From Gemmatimonadota bacterium (GTDB lineage Bacteria > Gemmatimonadota > Gemmatimonadetes > Palauibacterales > Palauibacteraceae), in contig JAJDWE010000034.1 of the NCBI GenBank assembly GCA_022825725.1, forward strand, positions 1 to 54,133: 54,133 nt of DNA, read 5' to 3'. Position numbers and translations under genes: made by a program. Of the stretch, positions 8,358 through 17,260 are shown in pieces. The first letter of the stretch is position 1. Each line of letters opens with the position of its first letter. Below the pieces are notes generated by a model. It searched no databases. It was not told where the DNA came from and was given only the letters and a program-made list of their open reading frames with translations.

Positions 8358-9704
8358 GTGAATCCGCTCGCCGGTTTCCTCCCCCTTCTTCTCCCCCGTC
8401 ATCCCCTTCTTCATCCCCTTCTCTTCGTCGTCCTCCCGATCGTCCTCCTCATCGCCGCGTGCGGGGGGCCGGAGCGCAGGCCGGAAGGGGGATCGGGGGA
8501 CGGCGAGGCGGCGGGGGAATCGGCGGCGGCAGACGCGTCCGCACCAACCGTGCGACCCGGGATCGACGTCCTGCTCGCGGACTCCTCCCATCTCATCGAC
8601 GGACGGCGGGTGGGGCTGATCACGAACCGGAGCGGCGTGGGGCGCGACGGCAGGAGTTCGATCGACCTCCTGCACGGCTACGCGGAGGCGGAACTCACGG
8701 CGCTCTTCGCCCCGGAGCACGGGATCCGGGGGACGGAAGCGGAGGGATCGGCGATCGACGACGCGACGGATGAAGGGACGGGGCTGCCGATCTACTCGCT
8801 CTACGGCGAGACGCGGGCGCCCACGCCGGAGATGCTGGCGTCGATCGATGTGCTCGCGTTCGATATCCAGGACATCGGCTCGCGCTACTACACCTACGTG
8901 TCGACGATGGCGCTCGCGATGGCCGCAGCCGGGCGCGCGGGCATCCCCATGGTCGTCCTCGATCGCCCGAATCCCATTGGAGGCCTCACGCAGGGTCCGG
9001 TGCTGGACCCCGCCTTCGCGACCTTCGTCGGCATGTACCCGGTGCCCGTGCGTCACGGACTCTCGGCGGGAGAACTCGCGCGCCTGTATCGGGGGGCGTT
9101 CGGCGTGGAGGTGGAACTGCACGTCGTCCCGGCCGCGGGGTGGTCCGCAGACCGCTGGTTCGATGAGACGAGCCTTCCCTGGATCGCGCCGTCGCTGAAC
9201 ATGCCTTCGCTGGAGAGCGCCACCCACTATCCCGGCACCTGCCTGTTCGAGGGGACGAACCTCTCCGTCGGCCGCGGGACGCCGACGGCGTTTCAGGTGC
9301 TGGGCGCGCCGTGGCTGGACGGCGAAGCCTGGGTGGCGGAGATCCGGGCCGTGGCGGGCACGGCGCTGCCGGGGGTCGAGATCCGGGCGGTCACGTTCAC
9401 GCCGGAATCGCCGAGCGACGGAAGGTTCGGGGGGGAGGAGATCGGCGGGATCCGTCTCACGGTCACGGATCGGTCGTCCTACGATCCGGTGCGGACCGCG
9501 GTGGCCGCGCTGCTCGCCGCTCGTCGGCTCTCCGGCGACGCCTGGGAGTGGAGGGTGCGACACTTCGATCGTCTCGCGGGATCGGACGGCCTCCGGCTCG
9601 CCATCGACCGCGGCGCCCCGCTCGACGAAATCACCTCGAAATGGGCGGCCGACGTCGCCGCCTTCGAGGCTCTCCGCCGCCCGTACCTGCTCTACCCCCG
9701 CTAG
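8358..9704 (+). CDS. namZ: NamZ-type exo-beta-N-acetylmuramidase (DUF1343/GH171) lipoprotein
   Basis: Predicted to remove terminal MurNAc from peptidoglycan fragments. The frame is open from an ATG at 8298. The GTG at 8358 is preferred because GGCGCGAG precedes it and it is followed directly by a hydrophobic lipoprotein signal ending LLIAACGG. About 448 residues. Family signatures: VGLITNRSG, LFAPEHGIRG, YSLYGETRAP, FDIQDIGSRYYTYV, VVLDRPNPIGG and NLSVGRGTPTAFQ. These match DUF1343, whose characterised members (Bacteroidota and Bacillus NamZ) are exo-muramidases. It is divergent from the NagZ/serine-hydrolase fusion, with only 58 bases between the chosen starts, so both probably share a regulatory region. 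Together NamZ and NagZ would strip alternating MurNAc and GlcNAc from glycan chains. Family call is firm; exact start is moderate. Confidence 0.9.
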   Translation: MNPLAGFLPLLLPRHPLLHPLLFVVLPIVLLIAACGGPERRPEGGSGDGEAAGESAAADASAPTVRPGIDVLLADSSHLIDGRRVGLITNRSGVGRDGRSSIDLLHGYAEAELTALFAPEHGIRGTEAEGSAIDDATDEGTGLPIYSLYGETRAPTPEMLASIDVLAFDIQDIGSRYYTYVSTMALAMAAAGRAGIPMVVLDRPNPIGGLTQGPVLDPAFATFVGMYPVPVRHGLSAGELARLYRGAFGVEVELHVVPAAGWSADRWFDETSLPWIAPSLNMPSLESATHYPGTCLFEGTNLSVGRGTPTAFQVLGAPWLDGEAWVAEIRAVAGTALPGVEIRAVTFTPESPSDGRFGGEEIGGIRLTVTDRSSYDPVRTAVAALLAARRLSGDAWEWRVRHFDRLAGSDGLRLAIDRGAPLDEITSKWAADVAAFEALRRPYLLYPR

Positions 9705-9730
9705 AGGACCTCACGGGGCGGGACTCCGGG

Positions 9731-9826
9731 GCCCCAGACGTTCCCGCGGGAACGCGGGGTGTGCCCCTCGACCAGCCGGACGCGGGGCTGGCGAGCTGGA
9801 GCGGGGGTGCCGCGAGTCTTCGATGA
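9731..9826 (+). pseudogene. Possible relic of a second HNH-family C-terminus
   Basis: A short in-frame stretch upstream of the HNH gene encodes VPAGT (from the palindrome) and then PDAGLASW. The C-terminus of the downstream HNH protein has PDAGLAGW. Six of the eight codons differ at the third base and one changes Ser/Gly, which is the pattern expected of a diverged protein-coding duplicate. The match is short, so this is a suggestion only. Confidence 0.25.
9739..9754. repeat. Palindromic repeat copy 1 (upstream of HNH gene)
   Basis: Perfect 16-base palindrome CGTTCCCGCGGGAACG, preceded by A. First of four copies seen; it lies 35 bases after the namZ stop and about 200 bases before the HNH start. 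Confidence 0.9.
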
Positions 9827-9950
9827 TACCCCGTTGAGACCGGCCCGAATACTAACCGAAGAGACGGGTGGTTCGGCGCGCGTCATCGCTTCCGGCGGTG
9901 CGCGGGCCAGCGCCCCTGCCCGCGATCACCACCGACTTCGGAGGCACTCC

Positions 9951-11363
9951 ATGTCCCACGACACACCTCGGCCGCCCGTTGGTCCCCTCGGCGACGAGAT
10001 CGCCCACCTTTGCGCTCACCTGGACGCCAGCCAGTACCGGCTTCTCACGCTGCTCCAGCGCTTCGACGCGGCGGAAGGCTGGAGCGGGTGGATCTCCTGC
10101 GCGCACTGGCTGTCCTGGCGCACGGGCATGACGACCGGCACGGCGCGCGAACGGGTGCGGGTCGCCCGGCGTCTCGCGGGTCTGCCGCTCACTTCCAGCG
10201 AAATGGAGAAGGGGCGCCTCTCCTGGTCCAAGGTTCGGGCTCTGACCCGCATCGCCACCGACGAGAACGAGGAGCGCCTGGTGGAGTTCGCCCTGCATCA
10301 CACGGCGAGTCAGGTCGAGCGCTTCGTCCGCGCGTGGCGTTCGGCGGAGGCGGCTGCGGACGCATGGGATGACCACTCGGAGATCGCGACGCGCCGTTAC
10401 CTGAGCGTGGGGGTGTCGGAAGACGGCATGTACCGCGTGCGGGGCTGTCTGACGCCGGACGTGGGCGCCCTTCTCATGCGGGCGCTGGAGGCGGCGGGGG
10501 ACGAACTGTACCGGGCGGAACGCGCCGCCGAGCGGGCGGCCGAACGGGCGTCGGCGAGGGGCGAGGCCTCGGAAGCGGGCGCCGAGGGGCATGAGGGCGG
10601 ACGAGACGCGCCCTGGGAACCAAAACCCCTGAGACTGCCGCGCACGCCGGGACAGCGGCACCATGATGCGCTCCAGGCGTGGCTCGAGGACGAGACGCAG
10701 GCGAACGTCCAACTCGTCTTCCATACGGTGGCCGGCGCCCCCGACATCCTGAGCACGGAGGAGGGCTCACACGTTCCCGCGGGAACGTCCCGGCGCCTCT
10801 CCTGCGATGCCGAGGCTGTAAGGGTCACCCGCGGACCGGACGGCTCGGTGCTCGATGTCGGCCGCCGCCGCAGGACGGTGGACTGGCGTCTGCGCAAGGC
10901 GCTCGAAATCCGTGACGGAGGATGCCGCTTTCCGGGCTGCGGATCGCGCTACACGCAGGCACACCATGCGGTCCCGTGGGCCGAGGGGGGAGAAACCGCG
11001 CTGCACAATCTCATCCTCCTCTGCCGATTCCATCACCGGATGGTGCACGAGGGCGGATGGCGCGTGGAGATGCGGCAAACTGAGACCGGCGTGCCGGGGG
11101 CGGCGCACTTCAAGGATCCCGATGGGAACGTCGTACCGGCTGCCCCGCCACTGTGCGAGGACGTGGCGGCGCCGAGAACGCCCGATGCCGGGCTCGCCGG
11201 CTGGCACCGGCAGGCGGGGATCGATCCCTGGATCGGGGCCGGCAAGTGGAAGGGGGATCGGCTGGACATGGACTGGGCGCTCTGGGTCCTCTGGGGTCAG
11301 TACGGAGACACCCGCACGCCGGGCAAGCCGGATATGCCGGGGGGAACACCCCGGGCCGCCTGA
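9951..11363 (+). CDS. DUF222-HNH endonuclease family protein (13E12-repeat type)
   Basis: A 470-residue protein of the DUF222-HNH family, best known from the repeated REP13E12 elements of mycobacteria. The ATG at 9951 follows a GGAGG site; the frame is open further upstream but without family sequence. The N-terminal two thirds is the helical DUF222 region (SWRTGMTTGTARERVRVAR, KGRLSWSKVRALTRIA). The HNH fold has a zinc-type frame: C325-x4-C330, HHAVPWAEGG (His338/339), LHNLILLC (Asn353, Cys358) and HH361-362. It should be a metal-dependent nuclease; the target is unknown, and no partner methylase is nearby. The gene contains palindrome copy 2 in frame (read as VPAGT) and is bracketed by copies 1 and 3. 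It sits between housekeeping genes on the opposite strand and the namZ gene, consistent with an inserted mobile or selfish gene. Confidence 0.9.
   Translation: MSHDTPRPPVGPLGDEIAHLCAHLDASQYRLLTLLQRFDAAEGWSGWISCAHWLSWRTGMTTGTARERVRVARRLAGLPLTSSEMEKGRLSWSKVRALTRIATDENEERLVEFALHHTASQVERFVRAWRSAEAAADAWDDHSEIATRRYLSVGVSEDGMYRVRGCLTPDVGALLMRALEAAGDELYRAERAAERAAERASARGEASEAGAEGHEGGRDAPWEPKPLRLPRTPGQRHHDALQAWLEDETQANVQLVFHTVAGAPDILSTEEGSHVPAGTSRRLSCDAEAVRVTRGPDGSVLDVGRRRRTVDWRLRKALEIRDGGCRFPGCGSRYTQAHHAVPWAEGGETALHNLILLCRFHHRMVHEGGWRVEMRQTETGVPGAAHFKDPDGNVVPAAPPLCEDVAAPRTPDAGLAGWHRQAGIDPWIGAGKWKGDRLDMDWALWVLWGQYGDTRTPGKPDMPGGTPRAA
10771..10788. repeat. Palindromic repeat copy 2 (inside HNH gene)
   Basis: Perfect 18-base palindrome ACGTTCCCGCGGGAACGT inside the HNH coding region, between the DUF222 part and the HNH fold. 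It is read in frame as VPAGT and has no stop codon in any of six frames. Confidence 0.9.
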
Positions 11364-11375
11364 GCCCTCCGCTCA

Positions 11376-11391
11376 CGTTCCCGCGGGAACG
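11376..11391. repeat. Palindromic repeat copy 3 (just after HNH stop)
   Basis: Perfect 16-base palindrome, 12 bases after the HNH stop codon and 24 bases before the end of the convergent lipid kinase gene. It could form a hairpin between the two convergent genes, though no T-run follows on either strand. Confidence 0.9.
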
Positions 11392-11415
11392 CGCGGCTAC
11401 CGGGGGAGCGCGGGG

Positions 11416-12342
11416 CTACCGGGGTACGATGATGCGGGCAGCCAACGGTGAGACCTTCGCCTCCATTGGAGTCTCGCCCCGCGGGTCGCCGTCGATTTCT
11501 ATGGCGACGGGCGGGTCGGCCTCGATCCGGACGCTGCGGGCCTGGAAGTAGATGATCTTGTCGTCCCCCGAGAACCGGTTTCGCGTGACGCGCCAGATGA
11601 TGCGGGCGACCTCCGGCAGGTTGCTGGGGGCGTAGATGCATACGTCGATGAGGCCGTCCTGGAAGGAGGCCCCGGGCGCCATCCGGAACTCCACGGGCAG
11701 GGGACCGGCCCCGAGCTGGCCCGCGTTCGCGACGAGCACCATCGACGCCTTCACCTGCACTTCCTGGTCGTCGGCGGTGATCCGAAAGTCGGAGCCGGGG
11801 CGGTTGATGACGTTCTTGAGTCCGCTGTAAATGTAGGCGCCGAAGCCGAGACGGCTCTTGAGTTCGGCGGTGGCGTCGGCCATGACCTGCGCGTCGAGGC
11901 CCGCGCCGGCCATGAGCGCAAACGTCTCTCCGTTCGCTTCCGCGAGGTCGATCTTCGTCACTCTTCCCTCGACCGCGACCCGCACGCTGTCCTCCATCGA
12001 CGTGGGAATGTCGAAGTTGAGGGCGAGCTGGTTGGCGGTGCCGAAGGGGACGATCGCGACGGGCACGGACGTTCCGGCGACGCCGCGGAGGGCCACGCTC
12101 ACGGTGCCGTCGCCTCCCGCGGCGACGATGGCCCGGTATCCTCGCTCCGCCGCCTTGCGGGTGACTTCCAGGCCTTCCTCGGAATTCTCGGCCTCGACGA
12201 TGTCGAAGGGGACGCCCCTCGCGGCAAAGGCGCCACCCAGCCGCCGGCGCAGCGTCTCGGGCTCCGCGGTGCGGCCGCCCGCGCCGGGGTTGAGGAGCAC
12301 GAGGAATCGCTCCGAATCGGGATAGAGGTGGGCGCCGGACAT
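11416..12342 (-). CDS. Diacylglycerol kinase-like lipid kinase (YegS/DgkB type)
   Basis: A 308-residue protein of the DAGK catalytic family, expected to phosphorylate a lipid such as diacylglycerol or a sphingoid/other lipid with ATP at the inner membrane. Seen: N-terminal LVLLNPGAGG, the nucleotide-binding GGDGTV loop with VAAGGDGTVSVALRG, and VPFGTANQLALNF. Near the middle, MAGAGLDAQVMA is the usual start of the C-terminal lobe. Start ATG at 12342 gives normal family length. It lies 19 bases after tamB and is the last gene of the leftward block, ending 52 bases from the convergent HNH gene. The actual lipid substrate is not evident. Confidence 0.88.
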   Translation of the reverse strand: MSGAHLYPDSERFLVLLNPGAGGRTAEPETLRRRLGGAFAARGVPFDIVEAENSEEGLEVTRKAAERGYRAIVAAGGDGTVSVALRGVAGTSVPVAIVPFGTANQLALNFDIPTSMEDSVRVAVEGRVTKIDLAEANGETFALMAGAGLDAQVMADATAELKSRLGFGAYIYSGLKNVINRPGSDFRITADDQEVQVKASMVLVANAGQLGAGPLPVEFRMAPGASFQDGLIDVCIYAPSNLPEVARIIWRVTRNRFSGDDKIIYFQARSVRIEADPPVAIEIDGDPRGETPMEAKVSPLAARIIVPR

Positions 12343-12361
12343 GGACGGAAGTTAGGGGCCG

Positions 12362-15300
12362 CTACCGCGAGCCGCTGCTGGAGCCGGACCCGCTGCTGGA
12401 GCCGGACCCGCTGCCCGAGCCGGTCTCGTCGGACCCGCTGTCGGAGCCGGAGGCTTCGCCGAACTCCCACTCGCGGAAGAGGAAGAGGCTGTAGGTCCGG
12501 TCGTTGGCGACGTTCGTGCCGACGCTGAGACCGAACAGCCTCTCGTCGAATCGGCTCGCGGTGCCGGCTTCGACGGACCAGCCGGGGAGGAACGCCCAGT
12601 CCACCGCCGCCCTCGGAGGTCCGCCACCCAGCGGCTGCCAGTAGGAGAGGAAGAGCGCGTTGCTCGCGTACCATCCAACTTCCAGCGCCGTGCGCTCGAA
12701 CAGGCTTCGGTTCGCCGCGAGTCCTCCGGCGCCCCGCCCGGAAGCGACGGACGTCAGGTTGAAGTAGGGGATGCCGGTCGCTCCCCCGAGCGCGGACGTG
12801 AGCCCGGAACTCAGTGGACCCAGCAGCGTCTGCTGCAGGAGCCGCTGTCCCAGCTGCGGATCGGCGGAGCGGTAGCACGGCGTACCCACCGCGAGCAGGC
12901 AGTGTTGATCGGTGTCGCTCATGGGCGGGTTGCTCGTCAGGAGAACCTCCGGCGCGATCGCGGTGCCGGTGATCCGGGCCTCGACGAACACGGGGCCATC
13001 GATGGTCCGGTCCCGGTATTCGGCGGTGATGTCGATGATCGGATTGAAGCCGGCGTCCCCCACGAACTGCAGGCTCCCCTCGGTGATCCGGAGCGGCCGG
13101 ACGTACGGCGGCACGCGGTCGAAGAAGTAGATGCCCCCGGGTATCTCGGCGCTTCCGCTGATGTAGAGCGAATCGAGGCGGCGGTCCATGCGGACGGCAA
13201 TCCCCTCCCCCACGACCTCGGCGTCGAGGCGCGCCGACCGCAGTGAGAGGCCGGAGCCGAGATCGACGTTCGCGTTCAGGACGAGGTTGTCGAGGAACGG
13301 GTTCCGGAACTGCTCCAGCACGCCTTCCGCGGAGGCGCCGAGGAAATCGAACACTTCCATCTCGCCGGGATTGAAGACCTCGAGTCCGCGGAGGAACTCG
13401 TCCTGCTCCAGGTATCCGTCGGAGAGGACGACGTCGCCGCTCACCCAGGGTCTGGCGTAGGCGCTGTCGAGCCGCGCCCGGCCGCTCACGGCGAACGCCA
13501 TGTCGTTGCGCACGATGCCGTGGAACTCGTCCGCGTCGAAGTTCAGGGCGAAGACGGGGTTGGTGATCCGGGCGATGTCCACGGTGCCGCGCGCCCGCAA
13601 CGAACCGCCGAGATCCGACCCCACGTGGGCGGAGTCGACGAAGGCGAGCGAGGAGCCCCGGAAGGCGATCCGGGCGCCGGTGTCGGTGAGCCAGACGCCG
13701 AGGTCCGGGACCCAGCCGCGCCCGTTCACGAGGCGCAGGGCACCGTCGTAGCGGAGGGCGCCGGGGGCGCCGCGAATCGTGAGGTCGGTTTCGGCGACGC
13801 CGGTCACCTCCTCGAAGCTCCCCAGCACGAGTTCGACGAGCGCCAGCGGGAGGCGGTCCCCGGTCAGGTCGAGGTCGAACGGGTCGTCGAGGAGGCGGCG
13901 TTCCACCGGGAGGATCGCGAGGTCCGTCGCCACGGTGCCGCCGAGCCGTCCCAGGAGGGCGCCGCCATCGACGAGGTCGACCTCCCCCCCGAGTTCGCGG
14001 GCGGCGTAGTCGACCCGCGCGTTCAGCGCCTCGTAGGCCTGGTGCTGAAGGGACGGATCGAGGACTTCGAATTCTGCCGTCACGACGGGTTCCGCCAGCG
14101 TGCCCGTCGCCCTCACGGATCCTCCGAAGGTGCCTCCGAGGATCGGTTGCTCCGAGAGCAGGTAGCCGAACTGGTCCACGCGCACGCCGAAGATCTCGAC
14201 GTCGAGCGATCCCTCGCCGGCGGCGGGGATGAGGCCGTCGGCGCGGAGCCTGCCGAGTTGACCGTTGAGATAGAGGCCATCGACGAGCAGCGCCGAGTCG
14301 GAGTAGACGAGTCTGGCGGGCGTCACGAGCGTGGATTCGAGTTTGCCGAGGCGGAGGCGGAGATCCGTCAGGCCCGCGCTCCACAGATCGCCGCCGACCA
14401 CGACGCCCCGGCCCGAGACTTCGAGGCTGGAGTCCCGCTGGGCGTAGAATTCGGCGTCCAGCGCGTCGGCGCCGGGCTCGCCGGCGCCCGAGCGGGCGAG
14501 CAGCACGGAGAGCGAATCCACCCGTCGCCCGGCCAGTTCGACGTTCGTCGCCGTGAACCGGGACCGCAGGTCGCCGAGCCGCGGAGGGTCGAACAGTTCG
14601 ACGCGGGCCGAGAAGTCGCCGGCGCGGTAGCTCCGGAAGCGCGCGTCCGCGGCCTCGATGGTGGCGTCGAGCGTGAAGTCTCCCCAGCGCCCGGTGGCGG
14701 TCCCGCGCGTCTCCAGCCGGCCTTCCAGTCCCTCTGTCGGTTGCCGGCTTCGCCGGGTCCGGCCCAGCAGCTCCTCGATACTCTCGAACAGCGCTTCGCC
14801 GGCCTCGGCCTCCGCGCCGCCCGGAATCTCATCCACAACCCAGCGGTCCCAGTCGGAGAGATCGGAAGCTTCCGCCTCGAAGGCGATCTGTCCGCTCCGG
14901 CCCTCCGCGAGCCCGAAATCGCCCAGCACCGAGAGCGTCCCGACATCCGAGGCGAGGAAGGCGCTGTCGATCGTCGCCACGCCGTCGGCGACCCGCAGCC
15001 GCACGCGACTGTCGAAGATCTCGGCCTGGTCCACCTGGGAGGCGAGGACTTCGAGGTCGAACGCGGCCTCGAGCGTCGCGGGATCGATCCCTTCTCCCCG
15101 CACGCGCCCCCGGACGGCGAGTCTCGACGCCGGGGCGCCCTCGATCCACTGGTCCAGCGACAGGTCCGTTCCCTCGATCTCCGTGTCGTAGCGCAGTTCC
15201 TCGGAGGCGAGATCGAAATCGCCGTTCAGGGTGAGTCGGCCGCGTTCCGATTCGAGGTCCGCCTCGAGGGCCAGTGCCTCGAGACTCCCGCGCGCCCGAA

Positions 15301-17260
15301 TGGGACCGGTCACCGAGCCCGCCAGTTCGATCCCGGAGGTCCACGGGCGCAACAGCGTGAGAGCCAGCGGGTTCGCGTCGACCGCCGCATCGACCTGGGA
15401 CTCGGCGAGGTTCAGGAACCCGGAGCCGGAGAAGCGCGAGCGGTCGCCGGCCGGCGTCAGATGCTCGGCGGCGCCCTCGAAGGCGACGCCGGTGTCCTGT
15501 TCGCGGTCGAGGGTGAGCGTCCCGTCGAAGCGTCCGTCGATCCACAGGTCCAGGTCGATGAGACGGGTCCAGCGAGACTCGAAGGCTTCGACTTCCACAC
15601 CGAGACGGCGGAGGCTCAGGAACTCCTCGCCGATACCGACGCCGCCCCGGGCCTGCAGGCGGGACGGCGGCGTGTCCGGATCGGGGTCGTGCAGGGTGAG
15701 ATCGGCGACGATCGTCAGGTCATCGACGTAGCCCGAGCCGCGCAGCGTGCCGCGCATCGTCCCCGGCACCGTCTCCGCCATCGTCGCGGGCGGCGGGGGG
15801 ATCGCCGGGCCGGGCGCGTCGTCGGCCACCGGGCCGGGAGCTGCGGCGGACGCCGGGTCGGACTCCGCACCGGGCGCCATCCCGTCGCCCCCCGCGGGCA
15901 CGGAGTCGCCTCGGAGGAGCGGGGCCAGGTGCGCGAGATCGAAGGGAGCCAGCGTGACGCCGATCCGGCTGAACCTGGGACGCGGCTCGAGGGCGAGGGC
16001 GAACCCTCCGGTCATCCGGGTTTCACCCGTCCGGAAGTCTCCGTTCGTGACGTCCACAACCGTGTTGCCGCCGCGGCCGGTGAGGCCGATGGACATGGGG
16101 CCGGCGCCGGTCTCGGGCAGGTCGATGGGCAGCCAGCGCAGGTCCCGGACATCGACCGGCTCGGCTTCGAGCGCGAAGTCGAAATCGATGCCGTTCGCGG
16201 CCATCCACCCCTCCCCGCGGATCACCGACTGATCCGTCTCGAATCTCTCCAGCTCCAGGAGGGCCGTGTCCCCGATGGTCAGGTTCATCCGCACGCTCGA
16301 GAATTCCAGCGGCTGATTCACCGCGAGCAGCGTGCCGGCCGCCTCCTCGACCTCGACCATGAAGGGAGCCTCGGGGTCCGTCACGCGCGCGACCGGGAAC
16401 CGGCCGCGGAGGTTCGTCAGTTCGAACACGCGCTCGAACTCGCCGTCCGGCGTCTCCTCGAGCGCCCAGGGCGACTCCCCCGCCCGCGCCTCGAGCAGCG
16501 CCTCCGCCTTCGCGGCTCCGGTCAGCGTTTCCGTCCACGGCGCGCGGATCTCGATGCGGCCGGAAGCGACGGTCGCGTCGTGCAGGAGGATGCCGAGTTC
16601 GGCGTTCGACGCCCGGGTCGCCGTCGGCGGGGCGTCCGCCGCCGGATCCGGGCCCTGGTCCTGACCCCCGGAAAGGGCGAAGGAGAGGGACGCCGGGAGG
16701 AGCGAGGCCGGGAGGAGCGAGGCCGCCGCCATGGCCGTCGATTCGGCCGTGGGGTCCGGCCGCGGGGGCGCCGGCCGCGGCGGCCGCGGCGACGGCTCCG
16801 ACTGTGCCGGCGACTCGGACCGCGGGGGCACCTCGAAGACGCGGTCGTAGTTCCAGCTGCCGTCCGGATACTGCCGGAGACGGAGGTCCAGGCCGCGGGC
16901 GTGGAGCCTGTTCACATCGAGTTGTCCCCGCAGGAGCGCCACCGGGTCGTATTCCATCGTGACGGTGTCGAGCGCCAGAAACAGTCCCTCGTCCGCGCCG
17001 AAGATCTCGAAGCGGGAGACGGTGAGGTCGCTGAGGAGATTGCCGGAGATCGCGTGGCCGATGCGGACCTCCCCGTTCACGCTCCGGGCAATGGCGTCCT
17101 CCAGCAGGGAAAGCGCGGCGTCCCGGCCCCTGGCGGTCTGCGTCATCACGATGAAGACCCCCAGCACGAGCAGGCTCCCGATGACGGCCAGCGGAAGGAC
17201 GATCCTGCGTCGGCGCCGGGGCGGCGCGGCGTCCGGGGGGGGGCGGTCGTCGGAACTCAG
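12362..17260 (-). CDS. tamB: TamB/AsmA-like translocation and assembly protein
   Basis: Very long (about 1,632 residues) inner-membrane-anchored periplasmic protein of the TamB/DUF490 type, thought to form a lipid- or protein-conducting bridge to the outer membrane with TamA. One N-terminal transmembrane helix (VLPLAVIGSLLVLGVFIV) is followed by an AsmA-like segment (SLLEDAIARSVNGEVRIGHA, LRLRQYPDGSWNYDRVF). A long beta-rich body of DLSLDQW/LRARGTVDIARI-type repeats and the DUF490 end (YFNLTSVASGRGAGG) complete it. No ATG/GTG/TTG lies at the natural N-terminus. The CTG at 17260 overlaps the tamA TGA (CTGA) with GGAGA 6-7 bases upstream; the alternative is a TTG at 17302 inside tamA. The C-terminus carries an odd Ser/Gly repeat tail. 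It sits directly after tamA, as usual. Confidence 0.87.
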   Translation of the reverse strand: MSSDDRPPPDAAPPRRRRRIVLPLAVIGSLLVLGVFIVMTQTARGRDAALSLLEDAIARSVNGEVRIGHAISGNLLSDLTVSRFEIFGADEGLFLALDTVTMEYDPVALLRGQLDVNRLHARGLDLRLRQYPDGSWNYDRVFEVPPRSESPAQSEPSPRPPRPAPPRPDPTAESTAMAAASLLPASLLPASLSFALSGGQDQGPDPAADAPPTATRASNAELGILLHDATVASGRIEIRAPWTETLTGAAKAEALLEARAGESPWALEETPDGEFERVFELTNLRGRFPVARVTDPEAPFMVEVEEAAGTLLAVNQPLEFSSVRMNLTIGDTALLELERFETDQSVIRGEGWMAANGIDFDFALEAEPVDVRDLRWLPIDLPETGAGPMSIGLTGRGGNTVVDVTNGDFRTGETRMTGGFALALEPRPRFSRIGVTLAPFDLAHLAPLLRGDSVPAGGDGMAPGAESDPASAAAPGPVADDAPGPAIPPPPATMAETVPGTMRGTLRGSGYVDDLTIVADLTLHDPDPDTPPSRLQARGGVGIGEEFLSLRRLGVEVEAFESRWTRLIDLDLWIDGRFDGTLTLDREQDTGVAFEGAAEHLTPAGDRSRFSGSGFLNLAESQVDAAVDANPLALTLLRPWTSGIELAGSVTGPIRARGSLEALALEADLESERGRLTLNGDFDLASEELRYDTEIEGTDLSLDQWIEGAPASRLAVRGRVRGEGIDPATLEAAFDLEVLASQVDQAEIFDSRVRLRVADGVATIDSAFLASDVGTLSVLGDFGLAEGRSGQIAFEAEASDLSDWDRWVVDEIPGGAEAEAGEALFESIEELLGRTRRSRQPTEGLEGRLETRGTATGRWGDFTLDATIEAADARFRSYRAGDFSARVELFDPPRLGDLRSRFTATNVELAGRRVDSLSVLLARSGAGEPGADALDAEFYAQRDSSLEVSGRGVVVGGDLWSAGLTDLRLRLGKLESTLVTPARLVYSDSALLVDGLYLNGQLGRLRADGLIPAAGEGSLDVEIFGVRVDQFGYLLSEQPILGGTFGGSVRATGTLAEPVVTAEFEVLDPSLQHQAYEALNARVDYAARELGGEVDLVDGGALLGRLGGTVATDLAILPVERRLLDDPFDLDLTGDRLPLALVELVLGSFEEVTGVAETDLTIRGAPGALRYDGALRLVNGRGWVPDLGVWLTDTGARIAFRGSSLAFVDSAHVGSDLGGSLRARGTVDIARITNPVFALNFDADEFHGIVRNDMAFAVSGRARLDSAYARPWVSGDVVLSDGYLEQDEFLRGLEVFNPGEMEVFDFLGASAEGVLEQFRNPFLDNLVLNANVDLGSGLSLRSARLDAEVVGEGIAVRMDRRLDSLYISGSAEIPGGIYFFDRVPPYVRPLRITEGSLQFVGDAGFNPIIDITAEYRDRTIDGPVFVEARITGTAIAPEVLLTSNPPMSDTDQHCLLAVGTPCYRSADPQLGQRLLQQTLLGPLSSGLTSALGGATGIPYFNLTSVASGRGAGGLAANRSLFERTALEVGWYASNALFLSYWQPLGGGPPRAAVDWAFLPGWSVEAGTASRFDERLFGLSVGTNVANDRTYSLFLFREWEFGEASGSDSGSDETGSGSGSGSSSGSGSSSGSR
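12374..12423 (-). repeat. 18-bp tandem repeat encoding the Ser/Gly tail of TamB
   Basis: Two perfect 18-base units (GCTGCTGGAGCCGGACCC on the + strand) and a partial third. On the coding strand they give repeated Gly-Ser-Gly-Ser-Ser-Ser peptides at the very C-terminus. Neighbouring bases up to about 12460 continue a looser Ser/Gly/Asp pattern. Likely prone to slippage. Confidence 0.8.

Noticed and set aside
5748..9563. 1,271-codon minus-strand frame across the NagZ and NamZ genes
   Set aside because: Arg/Pro-rich shadow in another frame of two genes with clear motifs; no domain recognisable.
10771..10788. Palindromes as rho-independent terminators or CRISPR repeats
   Set aside because: Two copies lie inside coding regions, none is followed by a T-run, and spacing is irregular with no spacers.
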